Assembly (NCBI RefSeq): GCF_003020125.1
Contig: NZ_PYFW01000002.1
Location: 859,501 to 923,500 of the forward strand
Length of the DNA stretch: 64,000 nucleotides
Reading direction: 5' to 3'
Source of the DNA: Bradyrhizobium sp. MOS003
GTDB lineage: Bacteria; Pseudomonadota; Alphaproteobacteria; Rhizobiales; Xanthobacteraceae
The notes beneath the pieces are model-generated. The model saw only the letters and a program-made list of their open reading frames with translations. It was not told where the DNA came from and ran no database searches. The position numbers and the translations under genes are program-made. Shown here in pieces: positions 54,199 to 63,457 of this stretch (the first letter of the stretch is position 1; each line of letters opens with the position of its first letter).

Positions 54199-57100
54199 CG
54201 AAAAAGCGCTGGAGCACGTTACGACTTACGCTTGCGGTGGAGAGGGAATCGCTCATCAAATCGTTTGGCTGATGGACGCATCCTCGGCATCCATCGAGGC
54301 AAAGAGGCGAGACGAGACGATAAGCTTGCTCCGCGAGCCGGGCATCAGGCGACAGCGATTCGTCGTTATTTGCGTCGATCGTCTCGTAGGCTCGATAGAG
54401 CTTGTGTAATACGCCCGATGTGTATGCTTTGGCCGAGGTCACAGCAGCGGTTGCCAACTCCCAGTCGAGAACTCGCCTTCCAGCGGCCCGTTCAGAACTA
54501 CGTTTGACGTTCTCGAGACTTTGAGCAATCTCGTACAGTGAAAATGACTCTGCCTCGACCGATTCGGAGTCAAACAGTATTCGCAAGATTTGTGCCGGAA
54601 TGGGTCTATCTGGATCATTCGGCGTTAGCCTTTGTGCGATCCGGCCGAGCCACCGAGGATCGCGTGGATCCCCGTTGCGCCAAGCGTCGTGTTCCGCATC
54701 CAAAGCCCAGAACCGGCTTATTATGGCGTCTTCCTCGGCATTAGCGCAGGTCGTAAGAAACCCTTCAGCGCCCAGCTTTTTCACTTCGTCCCAGCGCTCG
54801 ATCACGGCTCTGATTGTGCCATCGCCAAGAGACCCGACTTCACAAACTGTGATTGTATCTGAGCTATCGTCACCGAATTGGATGGGCAACTTTGCGTGAG
54901 CAAGCAGACGACGTTCGTCCCCTTGACCTACATGGGAAACCAACTCCTTAAGGCGAATAGCCATGCTATTAAGGACCAGACTACGTACGTAGCCGGCCAG
55001 AGCTGATTTATCCGCCACTCGTCGCAACATGTTTTGCAATAGTACTTGGAAAGGCCGTCCGACCAATGCCGCTGCAGTCTTCTGAACCCTTGCTCTGGTC
55101 ATTAATGGGTGTTGCTGCAGTAATTGAGCCCGGGTATCCTCCAGAAGGGCCGCAAACTCACTGTCTGACCAAAAACGAAGCAGATGGTTCAGACGCTTGC
55201 GAAGCGCGGGCTCCCCAGCAGCCGCGACAAGTAGATCGGCTCCGCGCTTTGCTTCATAAGCATTCAGACCAAGACCACGAGCACTACTCTCGACAACATA
55301 GCGCGTGAACTGCGAAGTACGCCATCGACGCTCTGCTTCGTCATCATTTAGCTGCATCAATTCGCTTGCGACAAACCTGTCGAGTTCACCGCTGTCGACC
55401 TGAAACTGTAATCCTTCGGTTTCAACCTTATAGCCATGAAGCAAGGGGCGCTTAGTGCGAGGGCTTACGAATGTTTGGGTGAATGGAATAGGGTCCGCGC
55501 CTACCTCGTCCAAACGCACTTCAGCATCAGCCCCCCAGAATACTCGCGCCATTTCTAGTCCTGTGGCACTGGCACTTGCGCCAAAGCCAGCATAGGCGGT
55601 AACCGATCGCAGGCCTGACGGCAGGACATCGCGTTCCAAGTCACGTCCCAACTCTTGTGTCAGCTTGATCACAACAAAGCCGCGAAGCTCGCCACGGCTG
55701 TCATGCCTTACCGCAACGTCGGTGTCTGGGTTTGCAATTTGCGTTATGCGTCCCTCCTTAAGAGTGATTTCGCCGGTCCAATGTGCTCCGGCCATCCAAC
55801 CCATCTTCGAGAGCGTGATGCGCGTGGGCCTGCAAAGTTCCGTGTGTAGGCCCGCGAGGAGATCACGAGCATCGGTCGGAAGCTGCTCAAGTAACTCATC
55901 CGAATCGGCGGTCAGAGGAATCGGCTCAGCGACCCCATAATCCTCGTCTATGAACCATGGCGCGTTGCCTTGGACAGGAGTTCGCCAGTGCACCGCGGTG
56001 GCGCTATATCGTCGCGTTGCATTGCCTGGTGCGACCGTTGGAAACGCCAGGCTGATGTCCTCGCGCTTCCCCCCCGTGACGTCGGGGCCGGATATTTCAA
56101 GCGAGGGCAGATTAATGGTGTCGAACAACAAGGTGGGAGCCCATGCGAGCGTCTCGCGCAGTTGACTCAGATACTGTGGAGATGGACCACTTAACCTCAC
56201 CTTGTTTGCTTCTATCCAGAATTCATAGGCACCTTCGAAGCCCAATTCGCGCCACACGTTGGGTCCAAGAGCCTCTTCAGCGATCTTGCCAGCTTCTGCC
56301 AACACAGATCGGGCAGGTTGGGCCAAGTTCTCTTGCTGCCCGCTCTTCGCAGCAATCCAAGCAAGACCATCAAACAATGCCGAAAGGGCCTGCCCCCGGC
56401 GTACGAAGGCATTTTCGGGGTTCAAGGGAGCCTGAAAGCCAAGCGGTGAAACCAACTCGTTCGGCCGACGGAAGTACCAGGTGTCCCGAGGCGAATAGAT
56501 CGATAACGTGACAGCAGTTAACGCGCGATCGTCAATGCTGCGACCGGCGCGCCCCTTCCGCTGGATAAAGCTCGCTAGGTTCTGAGGCGAATAGTGCTGA
56601 TAAACGAGGGTTATATCGGGATCGTCATAACCGACTTCGAGAGATGACGTCGCAAAAACGACGTCCGAGCCCTTCACCAAGGCCTCCGCGTCTCCGCTTG
56701 TACCGGAATATATTGGCGCGCGCGCTACTCTTAGGGGGGTCCCCGGTGGGCGGTAACCGCTAGCGCCGTATTGACGATCGTCGTTGGCTGCAAACCACCA
56801 GCATTCGCCATCTCGAAAACGATCGCACCCAACGGGGTCTCGGCAGCATTCGGTCTGAGGCGCACCCTGAGCATCATCTCCGAAGGCTGTGATCCTATAT
56901 GCCGCGAGGTCTCTGCCCTCCTCCGCATCAATGTATGCGCCATGCAGGCGACGCATCTTGTCAATTGAGTCGAAAAATACGAGCGCTCGATATCCGCCTT
57001 CGTCTCCCGTACGCCTGCGCATTCCATGGCCAAGGCACATAAGGCTCTGAATCGTAGTCGACGCACCGGCAATATCCGCTCCGCGTGATTCAACACTCGG

Positions 57101-60100
57101 CTGAACAAAGAAAAAGTACTCTCTTCCTCTCGGTGAGGGGCGAAGCTCCCCGCCTTCTGGTCGTATAACCGTTACTTCGTCACGCCCAATGAGACGACCC
57201 CAGGCTCGCGATGGATTTCCCATTGTCGCGCTCATCCCGATGGCTATGACGTCCCTCTTTAGGGGATCGTTGACCTTTGATCTGGCTGCAACGCGTCGCA
57301 AAGCCACACCTACTTGGGCGCCATGAATATGAGTGTAGAGATGTATCTCATCGGCCAATATCGCGCGCGGCGAGGCGAAGTGCGGGTCATCGCCAAAGAT
57401 TTTGCCGGCGCGAACGTCGTGCATCCATTGGTGCAAGCTATCCGTCGTTGGCAAGAAAAATGCCGGGGGCTGCGAGCGGAGCTTCTCTTTGGATCCTATC
57501 CATCCATCAAACCGCCAATCCCCTCGCACGCAAACTAGTTGATCAGCCCCGTCTAAGCCTTCGTCAACTAGCAGATTGAGCGCTTGCCCGCAGTTTGGGC
57601 AAGCAAAGAATGGAAATCTAAACGCATCTGTTCCAACCGTAGGCCAAAGTTCTTGATAGCGCGGATGCATGCCCTTGAACGTATCAGGGACATCCTTCAC
57701 CTGAAGTCCCAAGGTGAGCAAAGGTAGATCAGCTGCATTGGAACAGGCTGCAAGATAGGTCGCTAGGCGTTGTGACTGATTGGCTACCAAGCGGATTCTT
57801 GGATAGGCGAGAATAGCACGGGTTCCTCTCACGCCTTTTATGCGATCCGCTAAAGCCCCGGCAATCAGCGGCAAACAAGCCGCCTCGGTTTTTCCTGACC
57901 CGGTATCGGCGGCAATTGCAATGGTTGGATTTGCTTCACCTCGCCAAGCAGCAAGACCCAACCTAAGGCCCCGCTCTTGGAATTGCGCAAGGGCGGCCTG
58001 CGGACCCCAAATCCTAGTCAATGCGCGTTCCAGGCCATTCAGAGCTGAGCGCTGCTCCGAGTCAGCTTCGTTCGAAGCTCTCTCAAACACCTCGCTAATT
58101 GCGAGATCGCGTGCGGGCTTTGTACGGTCCTTGAACTCTACCTTCAGGCCTCGTACGAGGTACGGCCGCCGGCCTGCGTCGTCTGATCGAAACCTCTGCT
58201 TAACATGACGAACCTCGCGCGCAATCTCAGCAACTCGGCTGCGGACACGTCCCTCGGAAGCTAACATGAGGTATCCGTTGGCTTCCAAGCGGGCCAGAGC
58301 TTCAGTCAGTGGGTCGATCGCACAATTCAAACTTCGTGCGAGTTCGACAACGGAAATCCAGGTTTCGACCACGCCAAAGTTGATCCGGGCCGCTTCAATA
58401 TCCTCGATCCGGTTAAGTATTTCAAAGTCAGCGTCACCCGGGGGGTCAATCGCTGGGGGAGCGGGCAGGTGGGCCGCTGCGTCTGGCTGCTGAGCCAACG
58501 CGATTGTCCGAGATCCTTTGAAGTCACCAAAGATGATGACTTGCTCAGCTTGTAATTGCTTCAAGACCGGCAGGAGCGCGTCCTCTCCCTCTGCCGTCAT
58601 CCAAGAAAATCTGTCTCGCACGCGGTCGTAGAAGCAGTAGCGGCCCGATTTCGACTCTCGGACAATCACGGCGATCCGACTTCGGACCGAGTCGAGATCG
58701 ATCGAATAGACCCGCCTGGGCTTATCGAAGGGGGCAGCCGACCAAAAGTATCCATATTGGCTTTTTGGCTGCTGGAGCGAGACCCAGCCAATTTGATGAA
58801 GTGAGCGGGCATCGCCAAACACGTCATCTTGCCGCGCAAGTCTCCTTTTGACTGCAGATAAGGGTGCGGAGGCCCTGTTCCTTTGAGCAACAACCTGACG
58901 AATTGCTGCAAGCACACCCTCTAGCTGTGGTGTTAGGATAGGGGTTACATCCGGCTTTGGCGAGGCTTGACTGACATCGTCACTGACATCGTCAACCGAG
59001 GTTATCTCGCCTGGGAAACCTCGCAAACGAATCTGTACATTAACAAGACGCCCCCCCGGGCCGTCGACTTGTACATCCGCAGCAGCAATACAAGAGAATA
59101 CAAATTCTCGTAAAGTCTCGGCATTGTCCATCAACTCTTGCTCTGTTGGTACGGCATCCAACAACCTCTTGCTGACGAGCATGATCAGCTTATGTCGGGC
59201 GCGGGTAATCGAGACGTTTAGACGCTCTGGCGAGAAGATGAACTCGGCCTCAGCTAAGGCAAACTCTGGATCACCCACGCAATACGAAAGGATGACAACA
59301 TCTCGCTCCTTACCCTGGATTCGGTCTACCGTCTCAACGAACGCGTCAGGCCTCAAGTCTTCTGGGAGTAAATTTCTGATTAGTGCGTTTTGTGCGCGGT
59401 GAGGACTTACGATGGCAGTCAACCTAGACCAAAACTGATCAGGCGATATCTGTTGGCCATTCTTGTCTACTGAACGGGACGCGAGCGCGGTTGCGAATCG
59501 AGAGGACAGGGCCGCCTCAAATGCATTGGAGGTCGATGCCGTCGGCCCGTCATGAAGTAGAACGACTACTGGGTACGCAGGATCGAGCGCCAATCGGGTT
59601 ACGTGATCCAAACCGTCCATCCACCCGTCTCGCAGCACGAGCCTGGACGTGGGGTTAGCTGACACATACCGACCGGGATAGAACTTCTGTTCTGGAAAAT
59701 CCGCCAGCGGTTGATTGAGCCGGAAGGTCTCTTCGAGAGCGAACTCTCTAGCGGTCGCAGACTTCATGAACGCGTACAGGGAACCTCCCATCTGGCGTCC
59801 CCCAACTGCAAGCTCGCGAGCCGCACGTACCGGCGGGAGCTGCTGATCGTCTCCGGAGACGATGACGCGTCCACCGGGGGCTAATCCTCCAAGCGCCATC
59901 AACCCCTGCCCAAGAACCATTTGCGATGCTTCATCGATGCAGATCAGGTCGAACAAGGGAGCAGTCGGACCTTCCGCGTCTGGCGCGCGACCAGAATCAA
60001 GCAAGCGGTATAGGGACCAAATTGTTGCCCCAATAACAGCGCGACCACTTGCGAGTGCTGCGAACAGATCTGCCTCGTCACCGCGGCCCATGACGTCAAC

Positions 60101-60529
60101 ACCCGCGGATAAACCAGCTGCGGGTTCCGAGCCAAAATATATAGGACGGGGAGCATTGGGTTCATGCATTTCCTGCCGGCTTACGACGGCATCAAGCACG
60201 TTTCCGATCGCGTTCTTTGTAAAGGCGGTTACAAACGTCCTGGCCGGCAAACCGACGGCGCGTCGGGCTGGCGCGTAGCCAGCCACGAGCCACGAGAGCA
60301 AATGGGTCTTACCAGTCCCTGGCGGTCCAAGCACCAATCCAGATCGACATGTTGCAAGACCCCGCCAAGCGGCTTCCTGGGCCGGACGTAATGGCCGGTC
60401 TGCCTTTGCAGCAATCCAAGGCAACGCGTAAGATTCCAGACCAGCGAGCCAGACATCAGGATCCTGCACGGATGCCGAAAATCCCAACGGATCGCGCAGA
60501 AACTTGACGACATCATCGCGTACCGTCAT
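54185..60529 (-). CDS. dpdJ: Fusion of SF1 (AAA_11/12) helicase with DpdJ-type helicase, 2114 aa
   Basis: Two helicases in one chain. Residues 1-480 form a UPF1/Dna2-like SF1 helicase: GPPGTGKT (68-75), CIDEASQMVLG (~200), SGDDQQLPPVR and SITRARHKLIMLV (~443). Residues ~480-840 are a linker with small folded parts. From ~870 comes a DEAD-like SF2 helicase matching DpdJ: AADTGSGKTEA, a Cys-rich insert (FACPNCGQALN and a later Cys partner), ILADEIHLYTHIHGA (~1061), GMSATMG, a second Cys cluster (CCRDPVGCDRF) and FIQRKGRAGRSI (~1328); the C-terminal ~750 residues are DpdJ-like. The DpdJ proteins I know are ~1400-1500 residues and lack the SF1 part. The start overlaps the end of the nuclease gene by four bases (ATGA). 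Confidence 0.8.
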   Translation of the reverse strand: MTVRDDVVKFLRDPLGFSASVQDPDVWLAGLESYALPWIAAKADRPLRPAQEAAWRGLATCRSGLVLGPPGTGKTHLLSWLVAGYAPARRAVGLPARTFVTAFTKNAIGNVLDAVVSRQEMHEPNAPRPIYFGSEPAAGLSAGVDVMGRGDEADLFAALASGRAVIGATIWSLYRLLDSGRAPDAEGPTAPLFDLICIDEASQMVLGQGLMALGGLAPGGRVIVSGDDQQLPPVRAARELAVGGRQMGGSLYAFMKSATAREFALEETFRLNQPLADFPEQKFYPGRYVSANPTSRLVLRDGWMDGLDHVTRLALDPAYPVVVLLHDGPTASTSNAFEAALSSRFATALASRSVDKNGQQISPDQFWSRLTAIVSPHRAQNALIRNLLPEDLRPDAFVETVDRIQGKERDVVILSYCVGDPEFALAEAEFIFSPERLNVSITRARHKLIMLVSKRLLDAVPTEQELMDNAETLREFVFSCIAAADVQVDGPGGRLVNVQIRLRGFPGEITSVDDVSDDVSQASPKPDVTPILTPQLEGVLAAIRQVVAQRNRASAPLSAVKRRLARQDDVFGDARSLHQIGWVSLQQPKSQYGYFWSAAPFDKPRRVYSIDLDSVRSRIAVIVRESKSGRYCFYDRVRDRFSWMTAEGEDALLPVLKQLQAEQVIIFGDFKGSRTIALAQQPDAAAHLPAPPAIDPPGDADFEILNRIEDIEAARINFGVVETWISVVELARSLNCAIDPLTEALARLEANGYLMLASEGRVRSRVAEIAREVRHVKQRFRSDDAGRRPYLVRGLKVEFKDRTKPARDLAISEVFERASNEADSEQRSALNGLERALTRIWGPQAALAQFQERGLRLGLAAWRGEANPTIAIAADTGSGKTEAACLPLIAGALADRIKGVRGTRAILAYPRIRLVANQSQRLATYLAACSNAADLPLLTLGLQVKDVPDTFKGMHPRYQELWPTVGTDAFRFPFFACPNCGQALNLLVDEGLDGADQLVCVRGDWRFDGWIGSKEKLRSQPPAFFLPTTDSLHQWMHDVRAGKIFGDDPHFASPRAILADEIHLYTHIHGAQVGVALRRVAARSKVNDPLKRDVIAIGMSATMGNPSRAWGRLIGRDEVTVIRPEGGELRPSPRGREYFFFVQPSVESRGADIAGASTTIQSLMCLGHGMRRRTGDEGGYRALVFFDSIDKMRRLHGAYIDAEEGRDLAAYRITAFGDDAQGAPQTECCRDPVGCDRFRDGECWWFAANDDRQYGASGYRPPGTPLRVARAPIYSGTSGDAEALVKGSDVVFATSSLEVGYDDPDITLVYQHYSPQNLASFIQRKGRAGRSIDDRALTAVTLSIYSPRDTWYFRRPNELVSPLGFQAPLNPENAFVRRGQALSALFDGLAWIAAKSGQQENLAQPARSVLAEAGKIAEEALGPNVWRELGFEGAYEFWIEANKVRLSGPSPQYLSQLRETLAWAPTLLFDTINLPSLEISGPDVTGGKREDISLAFPTVAPGNATRRYSATAVHWRTPVQGNAPWFIDEDYGVAEPIPLTADSDELLEQLPTDARDLLAGLHTELCRPTRITLSKMGWMAGAHWTGEITLKEGRITQIANPDTDVAVRHDSRGELRGFVVIKLTQELGRDLERDVLPSGLRSVTAYAGFGASASATGLEMARVFWGADAEVRLDEVGADPIPFTQTFVSPRTKRPLLHGYKVETEGLQFQVDSGELDRFVASELMQLNDDEAERRWRTSQFTRYVVESSARGLGLNAYEAKRGADLLVAAAGEPALRKRLNHLLRFWSDSEFAALLEDTRAQLLQQHPLMTRARVQKTAAALVGRPFQVLLQNMLRRVADKSALAGYVRSLVLNSMAIRLKELVSHVGQGDERRLLAHAKLPIQFGDDSSDTITVCEVGSLGDGTIRAVIERWDEVKKLGAEGFLTTCANAEEDAIISRFWALDAEHDAWRNGDPRDPRWLGRIAQRLTPNDPDRPIPAQILRILFDSESVEAESFSLYEIAQSLENVKRSSERAAGRRVLDWELATAAVTSAKAYTSGVLHKLYRAYETIDANNDESLSPDARLAEQAYRLVSPLCLDGCRGCVHQPNDLMSDSLSTASVSRNVLQRFFATAV

Positions 60530-62826
60530 GCCGCACCCGACTGAGCCAGAAAGCTGATAAAGTTGTCGGCCTTCGCCGTGTTAAGGTCTACGAAGCTCCG
60601 GTCAAGAAACCATCCCTCCTCCCCAATCCGCCGCATCATTTCCTGGAATACGGCACTTTCGAAATTGGGCCGAAACACTCGCACCCGCCGCAGGTTTGTG
60701 GTGTCGTTCGGCTTGGGATCCAGCAATTCACAGGAGATCTGAGGCCACATTCGCGGCTCGAGCACGTACTCAGGTTCGCCGTTACTAAGAATAAGACCGA
60801 ATGCACCGGCGGCGATTTCATCATCTAGGGCATCTGGCGGTGCGGATAAGAATATCACTACGCTTCGTGCGTACTTGTATACGTTCAACAGGCGCATGGG
60901 CCCGATGGCGCGCCCAGCCTCCCGTCGAACTCGCGTCGGCTGAGCTAGCTTGATCATCGTCTCAAGCAGGCCTGAGCGATTCTCGAGGAGCTCGAAAGCA
61001 CGAAGCATATCGAGATCCGCTACAGCAAGTGGATCGAATGTGGCCTGCATTCGAAATGGCTGCTTGTTAAGCCGCAACATCGCTCGCTCACCAGCCTGAA
61101 TCCGCCGGCGGTGCTCTGAGCGAAGCCATTCCGCGGCAGCATGAGTAGCTTGAAGACGCGCAGCCACGTCGGATTCGATTTGATCGATAGTGGGACATCC
61201 AGGTCGCCCCTCCCGAAGTGCTCGCGAAACATCGATTGACAAAAGGGAAGAGAACGGACGATGGAAGAGATCGTTGGGGCTGTACGCGTTGCCGATAAAC
61301 CCATTTCTCTGCAGGGCATCCGACACTTGGCGTAGGTCGTACGAAACCGTTACTGGCAGCGCGAAAAGCTGCTCAATTACAGACCTCAGTGCAGTAGCCG
61401 GGAGATGCTGCATCCCGCGAAACTCGGGCTCAGGTACAATCTCGTCAGGCGGAAACAACCGCACCATGTCGAGCAGTCCATGTCGCACTCTCGGATCGTC
61501 GAGATGGCGCTTCACTGCATTTTGCAAGCCAACACCTTCTGCAGCCTCGTATACAAATATATGAGAGAAGATTGAAGCTGGGTTGCTCGGTCCGCCAGGC
61601 AGGGAGGCATTGTGAGCATCGATCTCACGCAGATCAGAAATCAGCTGGCTGAAGATTTCAACAAGAGCGTTCGCTTCGGCTTTGCGATCGGCGGTTGGTA
61701 GCACTTTTATCAATTGGCGCGTGATGTCGCCTCGCACATATAAATAACCCAAGGTAACAAGGCCGTCGTCTACTGGATCCTGATCGGCCGCTAGATACAG
61801 CGCTGCGTCCGTTCGAGGCGGCATTAAGAATGTGTGCGATTCCGAACCTGGAGCGACTTTGTCATCGCGCATTGCCTGTGCGCGAGCGATAAGGGTCTCC
61901 GCGCGGCGAGATAAGGACCAACCGGCACCGTCCATACGTCCGATGCCTGCACCCATCTCGGCTAATTGGGCAACGGTCTTACCACCCATCGAAATCAGGG
62001 TACGCTTGGCCTCGTGGCTCAAGCCTGGAACGGCTGAAACATCACGCAAGTAAGCAGGACGATCGCGGTCCACTGCCTGAATGCAATGGGGCAAGTATGC
62101 ACACTGCTCGCATTTGAAATAGACGTGAAAGAACGTTTCGTCTTGTCCCGGCCTAACCGGTTTAGACGCGATCTCAGACAGAGTGTTGGCACAAAACTCG
62201 CGTACTAACCTCTTGTATGGCTCAATCGCAAAGCTCTCAACCTGCCAACGATCTCCTTCAGCGTCACCATCGTCAGGTATTCGCCAGATTTCGCCCTCGG
62301 GATCGATTTCGCCGACGATTGCATTTTCGTTGATCACCGCGTCAAGCAAGAGCGCATAAAAAGCCACTTGCATCTTGTGGAACGCTCTTGCGCTCCGAGT
62401 TGCCTTAACATCGATTATTCGAAAGTTTGCCTTACCCCTCACCGTGGTGCGACAGACGAGATCGGCAAAGCTTCGGCGCAGTTCCAGGTTGTTTCCGAGC
62501 CAAGCTGGCCGCAGTCGAGGCTTTAACTTTAGTTGGGCCGCGTAGTCCGCGTTGCCTCTCCCGCGCAAGAATTCAGCGGCCAAGCCTTCACGTAGACCTT
62601 CCTTATCCCCCTTAGGCGGCCGAAGAACGACCTTCTCTTGAGAGAGGCGCTGAACCACCCGTTCCTCGAAATCGACCCCGAGGATAGCCCATCGGTTCTC
62701 TCGGTTGTCCTTCGCTACCGGCACCGCGGCTAGCTCCGCGGGATCCATCGTCTCGTAGCGAGTCTTCCTTTCGCACCTATACTGAAACCAAGACTTAATC
62801 GTAGATCCGCTTAACCCACTAGCCAT
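60526..62826 (-). CDS. TM0106-like RecB/Cas4-type nuclease with HhH and RNase H-like regions (766 aa)
   Basis: ATG 62826. N-terminal PD-(D/E)XK nuclease of the Cas4/Dna2 kind: an early Cys (FQYRCERKTRY), an acidic residue in LGVDFEERVV, RIIDVKATR with the D...DxK residues, QVAFYALLLD, and a terminal Fe-S type triad FKCEQCAYLPHC near residue 240. Then a helix-hairpin-helix (SAVPGLSHEAKRTLISMGGK) and an RNase H-like region (LYLAADQDP, IFVYEAAEGVG). TM0106-family proteins continue into an SF1 helicase in the same chain; here the helicase is in the overlapping downstream gene. Probably a DNA nuclease of the island's restriction machinery. Confidence 0.72.
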   Translation of the reverse strand: MASGLSGSTIKSWFQYRCERKTRYETMDPAELAAVPVAKDNRENRWAILGVDFEERVVQRLSQEKVVLRPPKGDKEGLREGLAAEFLRGRGNADYAAQLKLKPRLRPAWLGNNLELRRSFADLVCRTTVRGKANFRIIDVKATRSARAFHKMQVAFYALLLDAVINENAIVGEIDPEGEIWRIPDDGDAEGDRWQVESFAIEPYKRLVREFCANTLSEIASKPVRPGQDETFFHVYFKCEQCAYLPHCIQAVDRDRPAYLRDVSAVPGLSHEAKRTLISMGGKTVAQLAEMGAGIGRMDGAGWSLSRRAETLIARAQAMRDDKVAPGSESHTFLMPPRTDAALYLAADQDPVDDGLVTLGYLYVRGDITRQLIKVLPTADRKAEANALVEIFSQLISDLREIDAHNASLPGGPSNPASIFSHIFVYEAAEGVGLQNAVKRHLDDPRVRHGLLDMVRLFPPDEIVPEPEFRGMQHLPATALRSVIEQLFALPVTVSYDLRQVSDALQRNGFIGNAYSPNDLFHRPFSSLLSIDVSRALREGRPGCPTIDQIESDVAARLQATHAAAEWLRSEHRRRIQAGERAMLRLNKQPFRMQATFDPLAVADLDMLRAFELLENRSGLLETMIKLAQPTRVRREAGRAIGPMRLLNVYKYARSVVIFLSAPPDALDDEIAAGAFGLILSNGEPEYVLEPRMWPQISCELLDPKPNDTTNLRRVRVFRPNFESAVFQEMMRRIGEEGWFLDRSFVDLNTAKADNFISFLAQSGAA

Positions 62827-63025
62827 ATCCAGGCGTTCCCGCTCACCACTCCAAAACCCGAGAATGCACTGATCGGCGGTACCACGCTAGAGTATTTGCG
62901 GATGTACAACTGGAGGGGGCGCTAGGAGATACGATCCAATGCAGTTCTGGCCCGCTCAGTTCGAGAGCGCGCCCGTACTGCACTGCACACAAGAAAGCCT
63001 AAAAACAGTCGAACCAATAGCATGC
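62827..63025. other. Short gap between queD and the nuclease gene
   Basis: About 200 bases with no gene. The nuclease gene is not directly overlapped by queD, so its own promoter may be here, but none was picked out. Confidence 0.3.
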
Positions 63026-63457
63026 TCATCGAGCGGGCGAAGAAATTTCTGCCCAACAATCATCGTTCTCGTAGACTCTGACGCTTTCACAATTGGCAAT
63101 TCGCGCCAAAAACCATGCAGCGATGACTTCTGCGGTGGGATTTTCGAGACCAGGCACATCATTCAAAACTCGATGGTCCACCTGCCTGATCAGAGGAAAT
63201 ACGTCCGCATCCATCTCTGCAAAGTCAGCAACAAAGCCGCGCTCATCCAGCTTTCCGGATAAGACCACCTCAATTCGATAATTGTGACCGTGCATGTTCT
63301 TGCACTTGTGGCCATCGGGCACCTTCGGCAGATGGTGGGCTGCTTCGAAACGATAGGTACGACCAATCCGCGTCATGACCCGGGTCTCCGACAAAGTGGC
63401 TGGTTCAGCCGAGGCCTGATCTGAACTGAACTTGTCGACCTCGATATGTCTATTCAT
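63026..63457 (-). CDS. queD: QueD, 6-carboxy-tetrahydropterin synthase
   Basis: 143 residues from ATG 63457, which overlaps the queE stop (ATGA); an in-frame upstream start at 63517 would lie inside queE. QueD turns dihydroneopterin triphosphate into 6-carboxy-tetrahydropterin, the second step towards preQ0. Signature: YRFEAAHHLPKVPDGHKC with a zinc His (41) and catalytic Cys52, then MHGHNYRIEV with zinc His56 and His58; VDHRVLND holds the catalytic Asp/His and ENPTAEVIAAWF the C-terminal motif. The N-terminal ~30 residues (before RIGRTYRFEA) are an unusual extension. The location in a dpd island indicates a dedicated copy for DNA modification rather than for tRNA queuosine. Confidence 0.88.
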   Translation of the reverse strand: MNRHIEVDKFSSDQASAEPATLSETRVMTRIGRTYRFEAAHHLPKVPDGHKCKNMHGHNYRIEVVLSGKLDERGFVADFAEMDADVFPLIRQVDHRVLNDVPGLENPTAEVIAAWFLARIANCESVRVYENDDCWAEISSPAR

